Positions 1 to 6,883 are shown, counted from the stretch's first letter. The stretch is 7,946 nt of DNA from Clostridiaceae bacterium (GCA_028697435.1 JAQVFD010000084.1:1-7946), one strand, 5' to 3'. Notes: generated by a model from the sequence alone, not told the origin. Program-made: numbers and translations.

Positions 1-234
1 CCCCAGGATTGTCTTGATTCACCCAGATGGCAGTGGATTCGGGAAAAGAGCATTGAGGTAGAAGAAGGCTTCCCCCTTGATGCTGTGCAAGGTCTCATAA
101 ATAAAGGGCATAATGTAAAAATCAATCCTGATTCCAAGAGCTTTGGAAGAGGACAAATCATATGGCGGGATGATAGTGGCAGTGTAGTTGGCGGTACCGA
201 ACCAAGGGCAGATGGTACAATTGCCGCATGGTGA
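1..234 (+). CDS. gamma-glutamyltransferase family protein, C-terminal fragment (5' end outside window)
   Basis: Frame 1 is open from the window edge to a TGA at 232-234, giving the last 77 residues of a protein. The pieces resemble the small-subunit end of gamma-glutamyltranspeptidases, especially the YwrD-like branch. They are an 'LDSPRWQW' stretch near residue 6, an acidic 'VEEGFP' segment, 'INKGHNV' (the usual L..xGHxV motif), 'FGRGQIIW', and a terminal 'GGTEPRADGTIAAW', which corresponds to the GGSDPRxDG ending of the family. Such enzymes are Ntn hydrolases that cleave or transfer the gamma-glutamyl group of glutathione-like compounds. The catalytic Thr lies upstream of the window, so activity cannot be judged. 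The gene converges on the minus-strand membrane gene with only 4 bases between the two stop codons, and I see no hairpin terminator between them. Confidence 0.8.
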   Translation, partial: PQDCLDSPRWQWIREKSIEVEEGFPLDAVQGLINKGHNVKINPDSKSFGRGQIIWRDDSGSVVGGTEPRADGTIAAW

Positions 235-238
235 TGCT

Positions 239-646
239 CTAGGAGAAGAATCTTCTGCTCATCAGATAGTCATGCAGCTTTTCAAATATAAGGCTTCCGA
301 CAAACCAAACCGGAGCAAAGTACAAGGTTATCAGGCCGTCGATGGAATACGGCCACAAGCTGTAATCCCATGGGCATATTCCTATAAGCTGCCTGATGAT
401 CCAACCGGTTGTGTACTCTATCCCAAATATTATTATTGTGTATACACCTCCCCTGATCACAACCGGATACTTTCGTATATTATCATGGACAGGCTCAAGG
501 AGTATCATAAGCCCATATATGGGAAACATCCATATATATGTCCATGTATGCAACGTCAAATCACCCCTAAAAAGGGACCCTACACCGGTAAAAATAGTCT
601 CCGCTATCCATCCGGCCAATCCATATATAACAAATCTTTTTTTCAT
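239..646 (-). CDS. putative ABC transporter permease / CmpB-like four-helix membrane protein (PF06541 type)
   Basis: This encodes a 135-residue integral membrane protein with about four hydrophobic segments (roughly 5-24, 36-51, 61-88 and 104-125). Motifs match the family usually annotated 'putative ABC transporter permease' (CmpB): 'GWIAE' at 12-16 in the first helix, 'RG' at 27-28, 'FPIYGL' at 41-46, 'EYTTGW' at 77-82, 'PWDYS' at 92-96 and a Trp-rich last helix ending in 'EKLHDY'. The family name is historical; no transport function is shown by the sequence. The start is the only ATG ahead of the family match. No clear Shine-Dalgarno precedes it, so it may depend on translation of the upstream selenoprotein gene, which ends 45 bases before it on the same strand and is probably co-transcribed. 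Confidence 0.72.
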   Translation of the reverse strand: MKKRFVIYGLAGWIAETIFTGVGSLFRGDLTLHTWTYIWMFPIYGLMILLEPVHDNIRKYPVVIRGGVYTIIIFGIEYTTGWIIRQLIGICPWDYSLWPYSIDGLITLYFAPVWFVGSLIFEKLHDYLMSRRFFS

Positions 647-691
647 ACAGATATTTTCTGCATATTGAAATGAAATAATTCATCATTTAAC

Positions 692-955
692 TCATTCAAG
701 TTCATTCAATTCCGGCTGATCAAATATCAATTTCTCACCCATACCAAGCATTATAAAAGGTATTCCTACTCTTCCGACTTTCTTGATTTCTTCAAACTCC
801 GGTCTTTTATCTCTTAAACTAAGATAGATTTTCAAATTTCGCATACTGTCTGTTATATCGATATATTCATAGTTAATTCCATTATTTGAAAGAAACTCTT
901 TCAATGGCTGGCAGTCAGGTCAATGTCTGCTCCCGAATACAGTTATCTTTTTCAT
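692..955 (-). CDS. glutaredoxin-like selenoprotein with UPDC active site (in-frame TGA read as selenocysteine)
   Basis: Read from the ATG at 955-953, the gene encodes 87 residues if the TGA at 922-920 is translated as selenocysteine (Sec12). The start is preceded by a perfect AAGGAGG (970-964) at 8-base spacing. The N-terminus, 'KKITVFGSRH', is a typical glutaredoxin first strand, and the active site reads U12-P13-D14-C15, where homologues have CPDC or CPxC. Then follow a helix (QPLKEFLSNNG), a second strand (YEYIDIT), and 'VGRVGIPFIML', which holds the cis-proline (P66) of the thioredoxin fold. The product is expected to be a cytosolic thiol/selenol redox protein. It resembles clostridial selenoglutaredoxins and the 'Uxx-star' glutaredoxin-like families in NCBI annotation (from memory). 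The true stop is also TGA (694-692), with a second TGA two codons later. Ordinary gene calling would begin at an internal TTG (904) and lose the active site. The membrane protein gene lies downstream. Confidence 0.85.
879..922 (-). promoter_or_regulatory. bacterial SECIS-like hairpin directing selenocysteine insertion
   Basis: This is the mRNA segment from the in-frame UGA (922-920) through a hairpin. The inner stem UUGAAAG (904-898) pairs perfectly, 7 bp, with CUUUCAA (892-886) around the 5-base loop AGUUU (897-893). Three further pairs (CCA 907-905 with UGG 881-879) close the base across a 4-base 3' bulge. The loop begins 22 bases after the UGA and has a G at its second position. Both features fit the published bacterial SECIS consensus as I know it (loop about 16-37 bases from UGA, G in the first two loop positions). 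The folding was done by eye. Confidence 0.72.
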
Positions 956-985
956 TATACATGCCTCCTTGTTGTTTATAAGAAT

Positions 986-994
986 ATTTTATCA
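986..994 (-). promoter_or_regulatory. possible extended -10 promoter for the selenoprotein gene
   Basis: On the minus strand this reads TGATAAAAT, an extended -10 (TGn + TAAAAT, five of six matches to TATAAT), 16 bases upstream of the Shine-Dalgarno. No good -35 is visible at 16-18 bases. It is a weak call made mainly because the divergent gene needs a promoter in this AT-rich gap. Confidence 0.3.
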
Positions 995-1126
995 TATAAG
1001 TAACACTATAATACTGTTGAATATTCTTCTTACGAAAGGAAGATGCATGAAGAGCAGATCATGTAACCAATCCCGAATTTCTGGGGTAATTATCCGATTA
1101 TCGAATGTTAAATAAATATCGAAGGG

Positions 1127-1155
1127 TTGTAAATTTCTACTGCCCAATATATAAT
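1127..1155 (+). promoter_or_regulatory. sigma-A-type promoter of the gcv operon
   Basis: The -35 is TTGTAA (1127-1132) and the -10 is a perfect TATAAT (1150-1155), with an optimal 17-base spacer. Transcription would start near 1162, about 25 bases before the first aptamer, which is where a riboswitch-controlled transcript should begin. Two TATCGAA direct repeats lie just upstream (see findings). Confidence 0.7.
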
Positions 1156-1186
1156 TATGATAACAGAATAAGGTTAAACCAGATGA

Positions 1187-1364
1187 AAATGGCGAGAGAT
1201 ACCTTTATTGGTAGCCGAAGAGGCAATATGAAGAGCGGCCCCTCTTTATAGACACTTTCAGGCAAAGGGATCGTCACGGGATGGTACTCTGAAGAGACCG
1301 TTTAACGGCGCCGCAGGAGAAATACACCTATGGTGTGGAAGCTCTCAGGCAAAGGAACAGAGGG
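1187..1364 (+). promoter_or_regulatory. glycine riboswitch, tandem aptamers (gcvT type)
   Basis: Two glycine aptamers lie in series. Aptamer I has P1 TGGCG (1190-1194) with CGTCA (1272-1276), 'GAGAG', a P2 hairpin ACC-TTTATT-GGT, the core 'GCCGAAGAGGCAA', a P3 arm (AAGAG/CTCTT), and 'CTTTCAGGCAAAGGGAT'. Aptamer II has P1 CTCTG (1287-1291) with CAGAG (1358-1362), a P2 hairpin CCGT-TTA-ACGG, the core variant 'GCCGCAGGAGAAA', a P3 hairpin CACC-TAT-GGTG, and the hallmark 'CTCTCAGGCAAAGGAACAGAG'. Between the P1 stems lies a linker of about 10 bases. Such tandem switches sense glycine, and by precedent (B. subtilis gcvT) they turn the cleavage operon on when glycine is abundant. Confidence 0.95.
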
Positions 1365-1407
1365 ATATGATGGCATGTATATTTATTGTGCTATTATATC
1401 CCTTTTT
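1362..1407 (+). terminator. intrinsic terminator forming the riboswitch expression platform
   Basis: A 16-bp stem forms between 1362-1377 and 1387-1402 (GGGATATGATGGCATG with TGTGCTATTATATCCC, wobbles included). The loop is 9 bases and a TTTTT run follows (1403-1407). It starts at the last base of the aptamer II P1 strand and ends 45 bases before the gcvT start, so it is placed to abort transcription when the switch is off. Confidence 0.85.
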
Positions 1408-1452
1408 AATTTGGATAATATATTACTAAACAATAAAAAGGAGGATGATTTT

Positions 1453-2559
1453 ATGAGCGAAGCAAAAAAGACGTCCCTTTACAATGCCCATGAAAAATGC
1501 GGCGGTAAAATCATTGATTTTGCCGGATGGGCACTGCCTGTGCAGTATGAAGGCATAACAGCAGAGCATGAAGCAGTAAGGAATTATGCAGGAATGTTTG
1601 ATGTATCCCATATGGGAGAGGTTGAAGTGAGAGGTCCTCAAGCGACAGACTATGTTCAGAACCTTGTCACCAACGATGTATCTGTAATGAATGAAAACCA
1701 GGTCTTTTATGCCATGATGTGCTATCCCAATGGAGGCATAGTAGATGATCTTCTAATCTACAAGCATACAAATGATTTCTATTTGCTTGTAATCAATGCT
1801 AGCAATGTGGATAAGGACTTTCAGTGGATGAAGGAAAATATCGGTAACTATGTTGTCGACCTTAAGAACATTTCCGAGGATGTGTCGGAAATAGCCCTGC
1901 AAGGACCAAAGGCACAGGAAATACTTCAGGAGCTTACCGATACAGATCTCTCTGAAATAGCTTTCTTCTACTTTAAGACAGATGTCAAAATCGCAGGCAA
2001 GAACTGTCTGGTATCCCGTACCGGCTATACCGGTGAAGATGGCTTTGAAATCTATATGAAACATGAAGATTCAGAGTATGTCTGGGATAAAATACTCGAA
2101 ACAGGCAAGGATAAAGGTGTTAAAGCAACCGGCTTGGGCTGCAGGGATACTCTCAGATTTGAAGCCAATCTGCCCCTTTACGGGAATGAACTATCACCTG
2201 AAATTACCCCTTTGGAGGCAGGCTTCGGAATGTTTGTAAAATTGGGAAAGTCAAATTTTATAGGTAAAGAGGCTCTTGTGAAGCAAAAATCAGAAGGATT
2301 AAAAAGAAAGATTGTCGGATTTGAGATGGAGGCACCGGGAATCCCAAGGCATGGATATGATGTCCTGTCTAACGGCAAGGTCATCGGCTTTGTTACCACC
2401 GGTTACAACTCTCCTACCCTTAAGAAAAACATTGGTCTTGCAATGGTTGATATCGAATACTCCGAGCTTGGTACACCCATAGAGATTCAAATAAGAAAAA
2501 ATACAGTAAAGGCCAAGGTTGTTGACAGAAGGTTCTATACTAAGAAGTACAAAAAATAG
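1453..2559 (+). CDS. gcvT: glycine cleavage system T protein (aminomethyltransferase)
   Basis: This is the 368-residue T protein of the glycine cleavage complex. It takes the aminomethyl group carried on the lipoyl arm of H protein and transfers its one-carbon unit to tetrahydrofolate, releasing ammonia. Family motifs are 'FAGWALPVQY' (23-32), 'MFDVSHMGEVEVRGP' (48-62), 'GGIVDDLLIY' (94-103, with the conserved catalytic Asp region), 'LVINASN' (112-118) and 'SRTGYTGEDGFEIY' (188-201), followed by the C-terminal barrel with 'GFVTTGYNSPTLKKNIGLAMV'. Length is usual for the family (about 365). The start at 1453 follows AGGAGG (1439-1444) at 8-base spacing. A longer in-frame opening back to 1330 runs through the riboswitch and terminator and is not coding. 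It is the first gene of a glycine-regulated operon; gcvH follows after 30 bases. Confidence 0.97.
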   Translation: MSEAKKTSLYNAHEKCGGKIIDFAGWALPVQYEGITAEHEAVRNYAGMFDVSHMGEVEVRGPQATDYVQNLVTNDVSVMNENQVFYAMMCYPNGGIVDDLLIYKHTNDFYLLVINASNVDKDFQWMKENIGNYVVDLKNISEDVSEIALQGPKAQEILQELTDTDLSEIAFFYFKTDVKIAGKNCLVSRTGYTGEDGFEIYMKHEDSEYVWDKILETGKDKGVKATGLGCRDTLRFEANLPLYGNELSPEITPLEAGFGMFVKLGKSNFIGKEALVKQKSEGLKRKIVGFEMEAPGIPRHGYDVLSNGKVIGFVTTGYNSPTLKKNIGLAMVDIEYSELGTPIEIQIRKNTVKAKVVDRRFYTKKYKK

Positions 2560-2589
2560 CATTAAGAATATTAAAAGGAGGAACGAAAA

Positions 2590-2973
2590 ATGGAAACAAA
2601 GTCAGGATTATTTTATTCACAGGATCATGAATGGGTAAAGGTTGAAGGTAATAAGGCTTATATAGGGATCACCGACTATGCACAGCATGCTTTGGGAGAA
2701 ATCGTTTATGTGGAGTTACCGACTGTTGGAGACGAACTAAATGCCGGAGATGTTTTCGGGGTTATTGAATCTGTAAAGGCGGCTTCTGACTCATATATAC
2801 CGGTTTCCGGGAAAGTCCTTGAAGTAAACGAAGCTTTGTCAGATTCACCCCAGCTTGTTAACGAGGATCCCTATGGAAGTTGGATAGTAGTAGTAGAAAT
2901 AACAGACAAAGCCGACCTTGATGACCTTATGAATGAACAGGAGTATCAGGAATTCTGCGAAAAGGAGGCATAA
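2590..2973 (+). CDS. gcvH: glycine cleavage system H protein (lipoyl carrier)
   Basis: This is the 127-residue lipoyl-bearing shuttle protein that carries the aminomethyl intermediate from the P protein to the T protein and is reoxidised by the L protein. The lipoylation site is Lys63 in '[11 protein letters not shown]' (57-67). Other family hallmarks are '[19 protein letters not shown]' (13-31), '[10 protein letters not shown]' (35-44), '[11 protein letters not shown]' and '[11 protein letters not shown]'. Length is normal. An AGGAGG (2576-2581) stands 8 bases before the ATG. The ribosome binding site of gcvPA lies within the last codons of this gene, so translation of the two is closely linked. 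Confidence 0.97.
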   Translation: METKSGLFYSQDHEWVKVEGNKAYIGITDYAQHALGEIVYVELPTVGDELNAGDVFGVIESVKAASDSYIPVSGKVLEVNEALSDSPQLVNEDPYGSWIVVVEITDKADLDDLMNEQEYQEFCEKEA

Positions 2974-2974
2974 T

Positions 2975-4315
2975 ATGCACAGGTATTTACCTCATACAGA
3001 GGATGATGAAAGGCTGATGCTTGAGAGCATCGGAGCAAAATCCACCGATGATTTATTTACAGATATCCCCTCAGAACTAAGACTTGGGAGAAAGCTTGAC
3101 CTGGATAATTCTCTATCAGAAATTGAGCTTTCCGACCGCATGAAAGCCTTAAGCGGCAAAAATAAGGGTTCAGATGAGCTGATTTGTTTTCTGGGAGCAG
3201 GAGCATATGACCATTATATACCTTCTGTAGTTAAACATTTGGTAATGCGCTCGGAATTCTACACAGCATACACTCCTTATCAACCGGAGATAAGCCAGGG
3301 AACACTTCAGGCAATATTTGAATACCAGACTATGATATGCAGCCTCACAGGAATGGATGTTACCAATGCATCTATGTATGACGGCGCAACAGCCTGTGTT
3401 GAGGCAGCAATGATGGCTGTTGAAAACGCGAGACGCAGTTCAATTATAGTATCAAGAACCGTACATCCTGAAGTAAGAGCCGTATTAAAAAGCTATATGA
3501 GGTTTCGGGATGTAGAAGTCATCGAAGCGGATATGGCTGATGGCATAACTGATGTGGAAAAACTGAAATCCCTGGTGGAAGCAGGTACCGCCGGTGTAAT
3601 AGTACAAAACCCGAATTTCTTCGGTATAATAGAAGATTTAACCGAAATAGAGAAAATGGTTCATAGTAATAAAGCGTTACTTATTGATTACGTAGACCCA
3701 ATTTCTCTCGGAATACTGAAAAGCCCCGGTGAGTCAGGGGTAGATATAGTTGCCGGAGAAGGTCAGTCTCTTGGAAATAGCCTTAGCTTCGGGGGTCCTT
3801 ATCTCGGATTTCTCGCTACAACTTCAAAGCTGATGAGAAAAATGCCCGGAAGAATTGTAGGTCAATCGGAAGATGTAGACGGCAAGAGAGCTTTTGTACT
3901 CACCTTGCAGGCCAGGGAGCAGCATATCCGCAGGTACAAGGCAACCTCCAACATATGTTCCAATCAAGGGCTTAATGCTCTTACTGCTGCAATTTACATG
4001 ACTACGATGGGTAAACAAGGTCTTAAGGAAGTTGCAGAGCAAAGCACAAAAAAAGCCCACTATGCCATGAAGCAGTTAACAGGCAGCGGAAAATACAAGC
4101 TTATGTTTAATAAACCCTTCTTCAAGGAATTTGCCGTTATTGGTGAAACAGCCTCCTGCAAGGTTAATGATGAGTTGTTGAAGCACAACATCCTTGGGGG
4201 CTTTGAATTGGATAAGGAATACCCTGAACTGAAAAACAGTCTGCTTATCTGTGTGACCGAAAAGCGTACAAAAGCTCAGATCGATAAGCTATCGCAAGTA
4301 ATGGAGGTGGTATGA
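2975..4315 (+). CDS. gcvPA: glycine dehydrogenase (aminomethyl-transferring), subunit 1 (P protein N-terminal half)
   Basis: This is a 446-residue alpha subunit of the split P protein, the PLP enzyme that decarboxylates glycine and loads the aminomethyl group on H protein. Motifs include '[14 protein letters not shown]' at the N-terminus, '[12 protein letters not shown]' (72-83), '[20 protein letters not shown]' (97-116), '[10 protein letters not shown]' (131-140) and '[11 protein letters not shown]'. Length matches GcvPA (about 445-450). PLP is bound by the partner subunit GcvPB. The start at 2975 is chosen because AAAGGAGG (2961-2968) lies 6 bases ahead and the protein then begins with the family's usual N-terminus. 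An in-frame ATG at 2933 lies inside gcvH. The stop codon overlaps the start region of gcvPB. Confidence 0.97.
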   Translation: MHRYLPHTEDDERLMLESIGAKSTDDLFTDIPSELRLGRKLDLDNSLSEIELSDRMKALSGKNKGSDELICFLGAGAYDHYIPSVVKHLVMRSEFYTAYTPYQPEISQGTLQAIFEYQTMICSLTGMDVTNASMYDGATACVEAAMMAVENARRSSIIVSRTVHPEVRAVLKSYMRFRDVEVIEADMADGITDVEKLKSLVEAGTAGVIVQNPNFFGIIEDLTEIEKMVHSNKALLIDYVDPISLGILKSPGESGVDIVAGEGQSLGNSLSFGGPYLGFLATTSKLMRKMPGRIVGQSEDVDGKRAFVLTLQAREQHIRRYKATSNICSNQGLNALTAAIYMTTMGKQGLKEVAEQSTKKAHYAMKQLTGSGKYKLMFNKPFFKEFAVIGETASCKVNDELLKHNILGGFELDKEYPELKNSLLICVTEKRTKAQIDKLSQVMEVV

Positions 4316-5787
4316 TGAAAAACTATAACAGATTGATTTTTGAGCTTTCAAAAGAAGGAAGAAAAGCATACAGCCTGCCCCCTTGCGATATTCCTGAAGT
4401 CAGCGTTGATGACATGATTCCCGCTTCATTTGTACGGGATAATGAACCTGAGCTTCCTGAAGTCAGTGAAGTAGATGTTGTAAGACACTTTACAAATCTA
4501 TCAAATAAGAATTATGGAGTAGATACCGGATTCTATCCTTTAGGCTCCTGTACTATGAAGTATAACCCTAAAATTAATGAAGACATGGCAGCTCTCGGAG
4601 GGTTCGCCAATATCCATCCCATCCAGCCCCAGGCAACTGTGCAAGGGGCTCTGGAGCTTATGTACGAGCTTGACGGTATGCTTTCGGAAATAAGCGGTAT
4701 GGATAGGGTTTCTCTTCAGCCTGCCGCCGGTGCACATGGAGAGCTTACCGGTCTTATGATTATCAAAGCATATCATGAGAACAGAGGAGACAAAAAAAGA
4801 AATAAAATCATTGTGCCTGACTCAGCCCATGGTACTAACCCTGCCAGCGCAGCTGTAGCAGGTTTTGAAATTGTAGAAATCGAATCCGATGAACACGGCG
4901 CTGTTGACCTTGATAAGCTGAAAGCAGTGCTAAACGATGATATTGCCGGCTTAATGCTGACGAATCCCAGTACTCTTGGGCTTTTTGAGACGAATATCAA
5001 GCAAATCGCAGATCTGGTCCATGAGGCAGGAGGATTGCTTTACTATGACGGAGCAAATACCAATGCCATTATGGGAATTGCCCGGCCGGGAGATATGGGT
5101 TTTGATGTGATTCATCTCAACTTGCACAAGACCTTTTCTACGCCCCATGGCGGAGGCGGTCCGGGAAGCGGGCCTGTAGGAGTCAAAAGTGAGCTTGTCA
5201 AGTTCCTCCCTGTTCCGGTTATTGAGAAAAAGGGAGACGCCTATATACTGGATTATGACAGGCCTGAATCCATAGGAAAGGTAAAAAGCTTCTACGGTAA
5301 CTTCGGAGTTGCGGTAAAAGCATATGCCTACATACTGTCAATGGGCGGAGAAGGCTTGAAGGATGTAAGTCGGAAGGCAGTTCTCAATGCAAACTATATG
5401 ATGAGCAAACTTAAGAAATATTATGAGCTTCCAATGGAGCAGGTATGCAAGCACGAGTTCGTCTTAAGCGGACTTTTGGAAAATGACAACGATATTACAA
5501 CTTTAGATGTTGCAAAACGTCTTCTGGACTATGGATACCATCCTCCAACCATATACTTCCCGCTTATCGTAAGCAATGCGATTATGATAGAGCCTACAGA
5601 AACTGAAAGCCCCGAGACCCTTGACAGCTTCATTGACATAATGATCAAAATCGCCGAGGAAGCTAAAGAAAACCCTGATATTTTGAAAACAGCCCCCCAT
5701 GATACCCCTGTCAGAAGAATAGATGAAGCAAAAGCGGCAAGAAGTCTGATACTAAAGTGGGATGGTATTAGCAAACACAAGGAGTGA
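4315..5787 (+). CDS. gcvPB: glycine dehydrogenase (aminomethyl-transferring), subunit 2 (P protein C-terminal half, PLP-binding)
   Basis: This is the 490-residue beta subunit of the split P protein. It carries the PLP-binding lysine in '[20 protein letters not shown]' (Lys272), coded at 5128-5130. Other motifs are '[11 protein letters not shown]', '[13 protein letters not shown]', '[13 protein letters not shown]', 'NPSTLGLFE' and '[12 protein letters not shown]', all typical of GcvPB, and the length is normal. Two adjacent ATGs (4312 and 4315) are possible. The GGAGGT at 4303-4308 is 3 bases from the first and 6 from the second, so 4315 is preferred; one residue is at stake. The start overlaps the gcvPA stop (ATGATG/TGATG), implying translational coupling and equal output of the two P subunits. 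Confidence 0.97.
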   Translation: MKNYNRLIFELSKEGRKAYSLPPCDIPEVSVDDMIPASFVRDNEPELPEVSEVDVVRHFTNLSNKNYGVDTGFYPLGSCTMKYNPKINEDMAALGGFANIHPIQPQATVQGALELMYELDGMLSEISGMDRVSLQPAAGAHGELTGLMIIKAYHENRGDKKRNKIIVPDSAHGTNPASAAVAGFEIVEIESDEHGAVDLDKLKAVLNDDIAGLMLTNPSTLGLFETNIKQIADLVHEAGGLLYYDGANTNAIMGIARPGDMGFDVIHLNLHKTFSTPHGGGGPGSGPVGVKSELVKFLPVPVIEKKGDAYILDYDRPESIGKVKSFYGNFGVAVKAYAYILSMGGEGLKDVSRKAVLNANYMMSKLKKYYELPMEQVCKHEFVLSGLLENDNDITTLDVAKRLLDYGYHPPTIYFPLIVSNAIMIEPTETESPETLDSFIDIMIKIAEEAKENPDILKTAPHDTPVRRIDEAKAARSLILKWDGISKHKE

Positions 5788-5792
5788 TTATT

Positions 5793-6284
5793 ATGAATCC
5801 ATTTATGAAAAAGCTGATAGACTCGAATTTTATGACCGAAGCCCATGGCAATTACATTGAAGAGGCTGTAAAGAATAAGGACTCCATCATAATTTCCGGA
5901 CACAAGGGGTTTGGGATCCTGCCTCTTTTTGCAACTGTAAGTGCAATGGCAAAGGGCAATTTCAAAATAAAACAGATTAAGAGTTTTGAGGATCTTGGGG
6001 ATGAGGCTGACTACTACCTGATTCCGGACCTTACCGGCATTGATTACGGTAAGCTGGTTAGCGATGCAATGCTAAAGCAGGGTACCTCCTTCATTGCTCT
6101 TAAAGACCCTGACCATCCTTATTCGGTACTTAAGCTGTTGGGAGATGTATATAAGCAGAACGGGGACACCTCAAAGGTATATCAGCTAATTGAATGTGTA
6201 AAGATTGAAGGTGTTCAGCAGCTATCCAAGATTACCCGGATTACTCTGAATGAAAACGGAAAGCCGGTAAAAACCGACTTCTAA
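5793..6284 (+). CDS. degenerate secretion-ATPase-like protein (VirB11/CpaF/PilT fold, no Walker A lysine), last gene of the gcv operon
   Basis: This encodes 163 residues of unknown function. The layout resembles the C-terminal ATPase half of type II/IV secretion motors. 'SIIISGHKGFGIL' (31-43) aligns with the Walker A 'NILISGGTGSGKT', but the Lys-Thr is replaced by Ile42-Leu43. 'FEDLGD' (65-70) matches the 'IEDxxEL' Asp box. 'DYYLIPDLTG' (73-82) sits where 'RPDRIIVGEVRG' (Walker B) would be. 'AMLKQGTSFIALKDPDHPYSVLKLL' region (92-116) matches 'AMNTGHxGSLxTIHANSPxxALxRL', with the His lost. The end 'VYQLIECVKIEG..QLSKITRI' resembles the last strands of CpaF. It is probably a non-hydrolysing relative; this is by-eye similarity. 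AAGGAG (5779-5784) is 8 bases before ATG 5793, within the end of gcvPB, so it belongs to the operon. A GTG at 5784 would lie inside that binding site. No signal peptide or membrane segment is seen. Confidence 0.6.
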   Translation: MNPFMKKLIDSNFMTEAHGNYIEEAVKNKDSIIISGHKGFGILPLFATVSAMAKGNFKIKQIKSFEDLGDEADYYLIPDLTGIDYGKLVSDAMLKQGTSFIALKDPDHPYSVLKLLGDVYKQNGDTSKVYQLIECVKIEGVQQLSKITRITLNENGKPVKTDF

Positions 6285-6313
6285 AACGTCAAAATATAAG
6301 TTGTTACATTCTT

Positions 6314-6402
6314 CAGACGCCAGATACCAGATGCCAGACACCAGAATTCTGGGCATTCCTTCGAAGCCCTTCTCAACTCTAGTGTCTGGTGTCTAGTGTC
6401 TG
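6314..6402. repeat. palindromic repeat built of 7-base units (AGAYRCC-like), possible dispersed intergenic element
   Basis: The left arm is a run of heptads: AGACGCC, AGATACC, AGATGCC, AGACACC (6315-6342). The right arm, read on the minus strand, is AGACACT, AGACACC, AGACACT (6401-6381). Positions 6314-6338 pair with 6378-6402 at 23 of 25 positions in + strand RNA (four G-U pairs, two C-A mismatches). The centre holds a perfect 12-bp palindrome, CCAGAATTCTGG (6341-6352), and a 7-bp hairpin GGGC-a-TTC/GAAGCCC (6351-6369). No T run follows on either strand, so a classical terminator is unlikely, although the fold could protect or end the converging transcripts. A TGCGC/GCGCA hairpin (6401-6418) adjoins it and covers the stop of the minus-strand gene. 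The rest of the 6285-6408 gap holds nothing I recognise. Confidence 0.75.
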
Positions 6403-6408
6403 CGCACG

Positions 6409-6852
6409 TTAGCGCGCAATTGCCTCTTGCTTCAGAGAAATTAGCTGTTTGACATCTTCAAGCTGCAAATCATTCTTTACTTGAAGCATCAGCCATTTGG
6501 TCCCGTTATACGGCTTTGCCGTTCTTATAGTTTGAAGGGTCTCTTCAGAAAATTCTTCAGACAAAGCTTCAATTACAGGCATCAGGTCAAGGGTAACGAC
6601 AATCAGGACAACAAACCCATCCTTCTCCGGATACAAAGTGCATATAGACTTTCCGGATTTCTGATACTTCATATTCCATCCGGGTTTTCCGGAGCATGAA
6701 CTATACATTATCTTAGGGGAGGATTTATACCTCTGTTGGATAAAATTATTGATATTTTCCCATAGATTCCTTGCAGGCAGATTCATGTATCCAACTATTT
6801 CATCATATTCAGGCATATGGCTTCCGTCCAGCATAAGATCTTTTTCAGTCAT
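6409..6852 (-). CDS. DUF3788 family protein
   Basis: This encodes 147 residues and is recognised by the DUF3788 hallmark block 'CSGKPGWNMKYQKSGKSICTLYPEKDGFVVLI' (in part), about residues 54-85, with 'LWENINNFI' ahead of it and 'TKWLMLQVKN' near the C-terminus. The family is of unknown biochemical function and is often found near small ligand-sensing proteins in Firmicutes. The protein is soluble, with no signal peptide or membrane segment. The start has AAGGGG at about 8 bases. It begins 31 bases after the stop of the GyrI-like gene on the same strand and is probably co-transcribed as the last gene of this cluster. It converges on the gcv operon across the palindromic repeat. Confidence 0.75.
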   Translation of the reverse strand: MTEKDLMLDGSHMPEYDEIVGYMNLPARNLWENINNFIQQRYKSSPKIMYSSCSGKPGWNMKYQKSGKSICTLYPEKDGFVVLIVVTLDLMPVIEALSEEFSEETLQTIRTAKPYNGTKWLMLQVKNDLQLEDVKQLISLKQEAIAR

Positions 6853-6883
6853 GTTATCGTCCCCTTCCCTATATTGCTTTTTC

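Noticed and set aside
188..673. A 161-residue + strand open frame (and a shorter one at 396-668) opposite the membrane-protein gene
   Set aside because: The minus-strand frame has clear membrane segments and CmpB-family motifs. The + strand frames have no recognisable domain and begin inside the gamma-glutamyltransferase gene without a ribosome binding site.
920..922. TGA as a nonsense mutation making the glutaredoxin gene a pseudogene
   Set aside because: The TGA falls precisely on the active-site Cys position, the rest of the gene is intact on both sides, the start signal is strong and a SECIS-like hairpin follows. A random stop would not be expected to meet all of these.
1330..1452. In-frame N-terminal extension of gcvT from the ATG at 1330
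   Set aside because: It runs through the second glycine aptamer and the terminator. The start at 1453 has a strong AGGAGG and gives the normal T protein N-terminus.
2933..2974. Upstream ATG for gcvPA inside gcvH
   Set aside because: It has no suitable ribosome binding site, while the ATG at 2975 has AAAGGAGG and yields the family's standard N-terminus.
5784..5792. GTG start at 5784 for the ATPase-like gene
   Set aside because: It lies within the AAGGAG that serves the ATG at 5793, so that ATG is the better start.
6314..6402. Short CRISPR-like array
   Set aside because: The units are only 7 bases, directly abutting, without spacers, and arranged as a palindrome.
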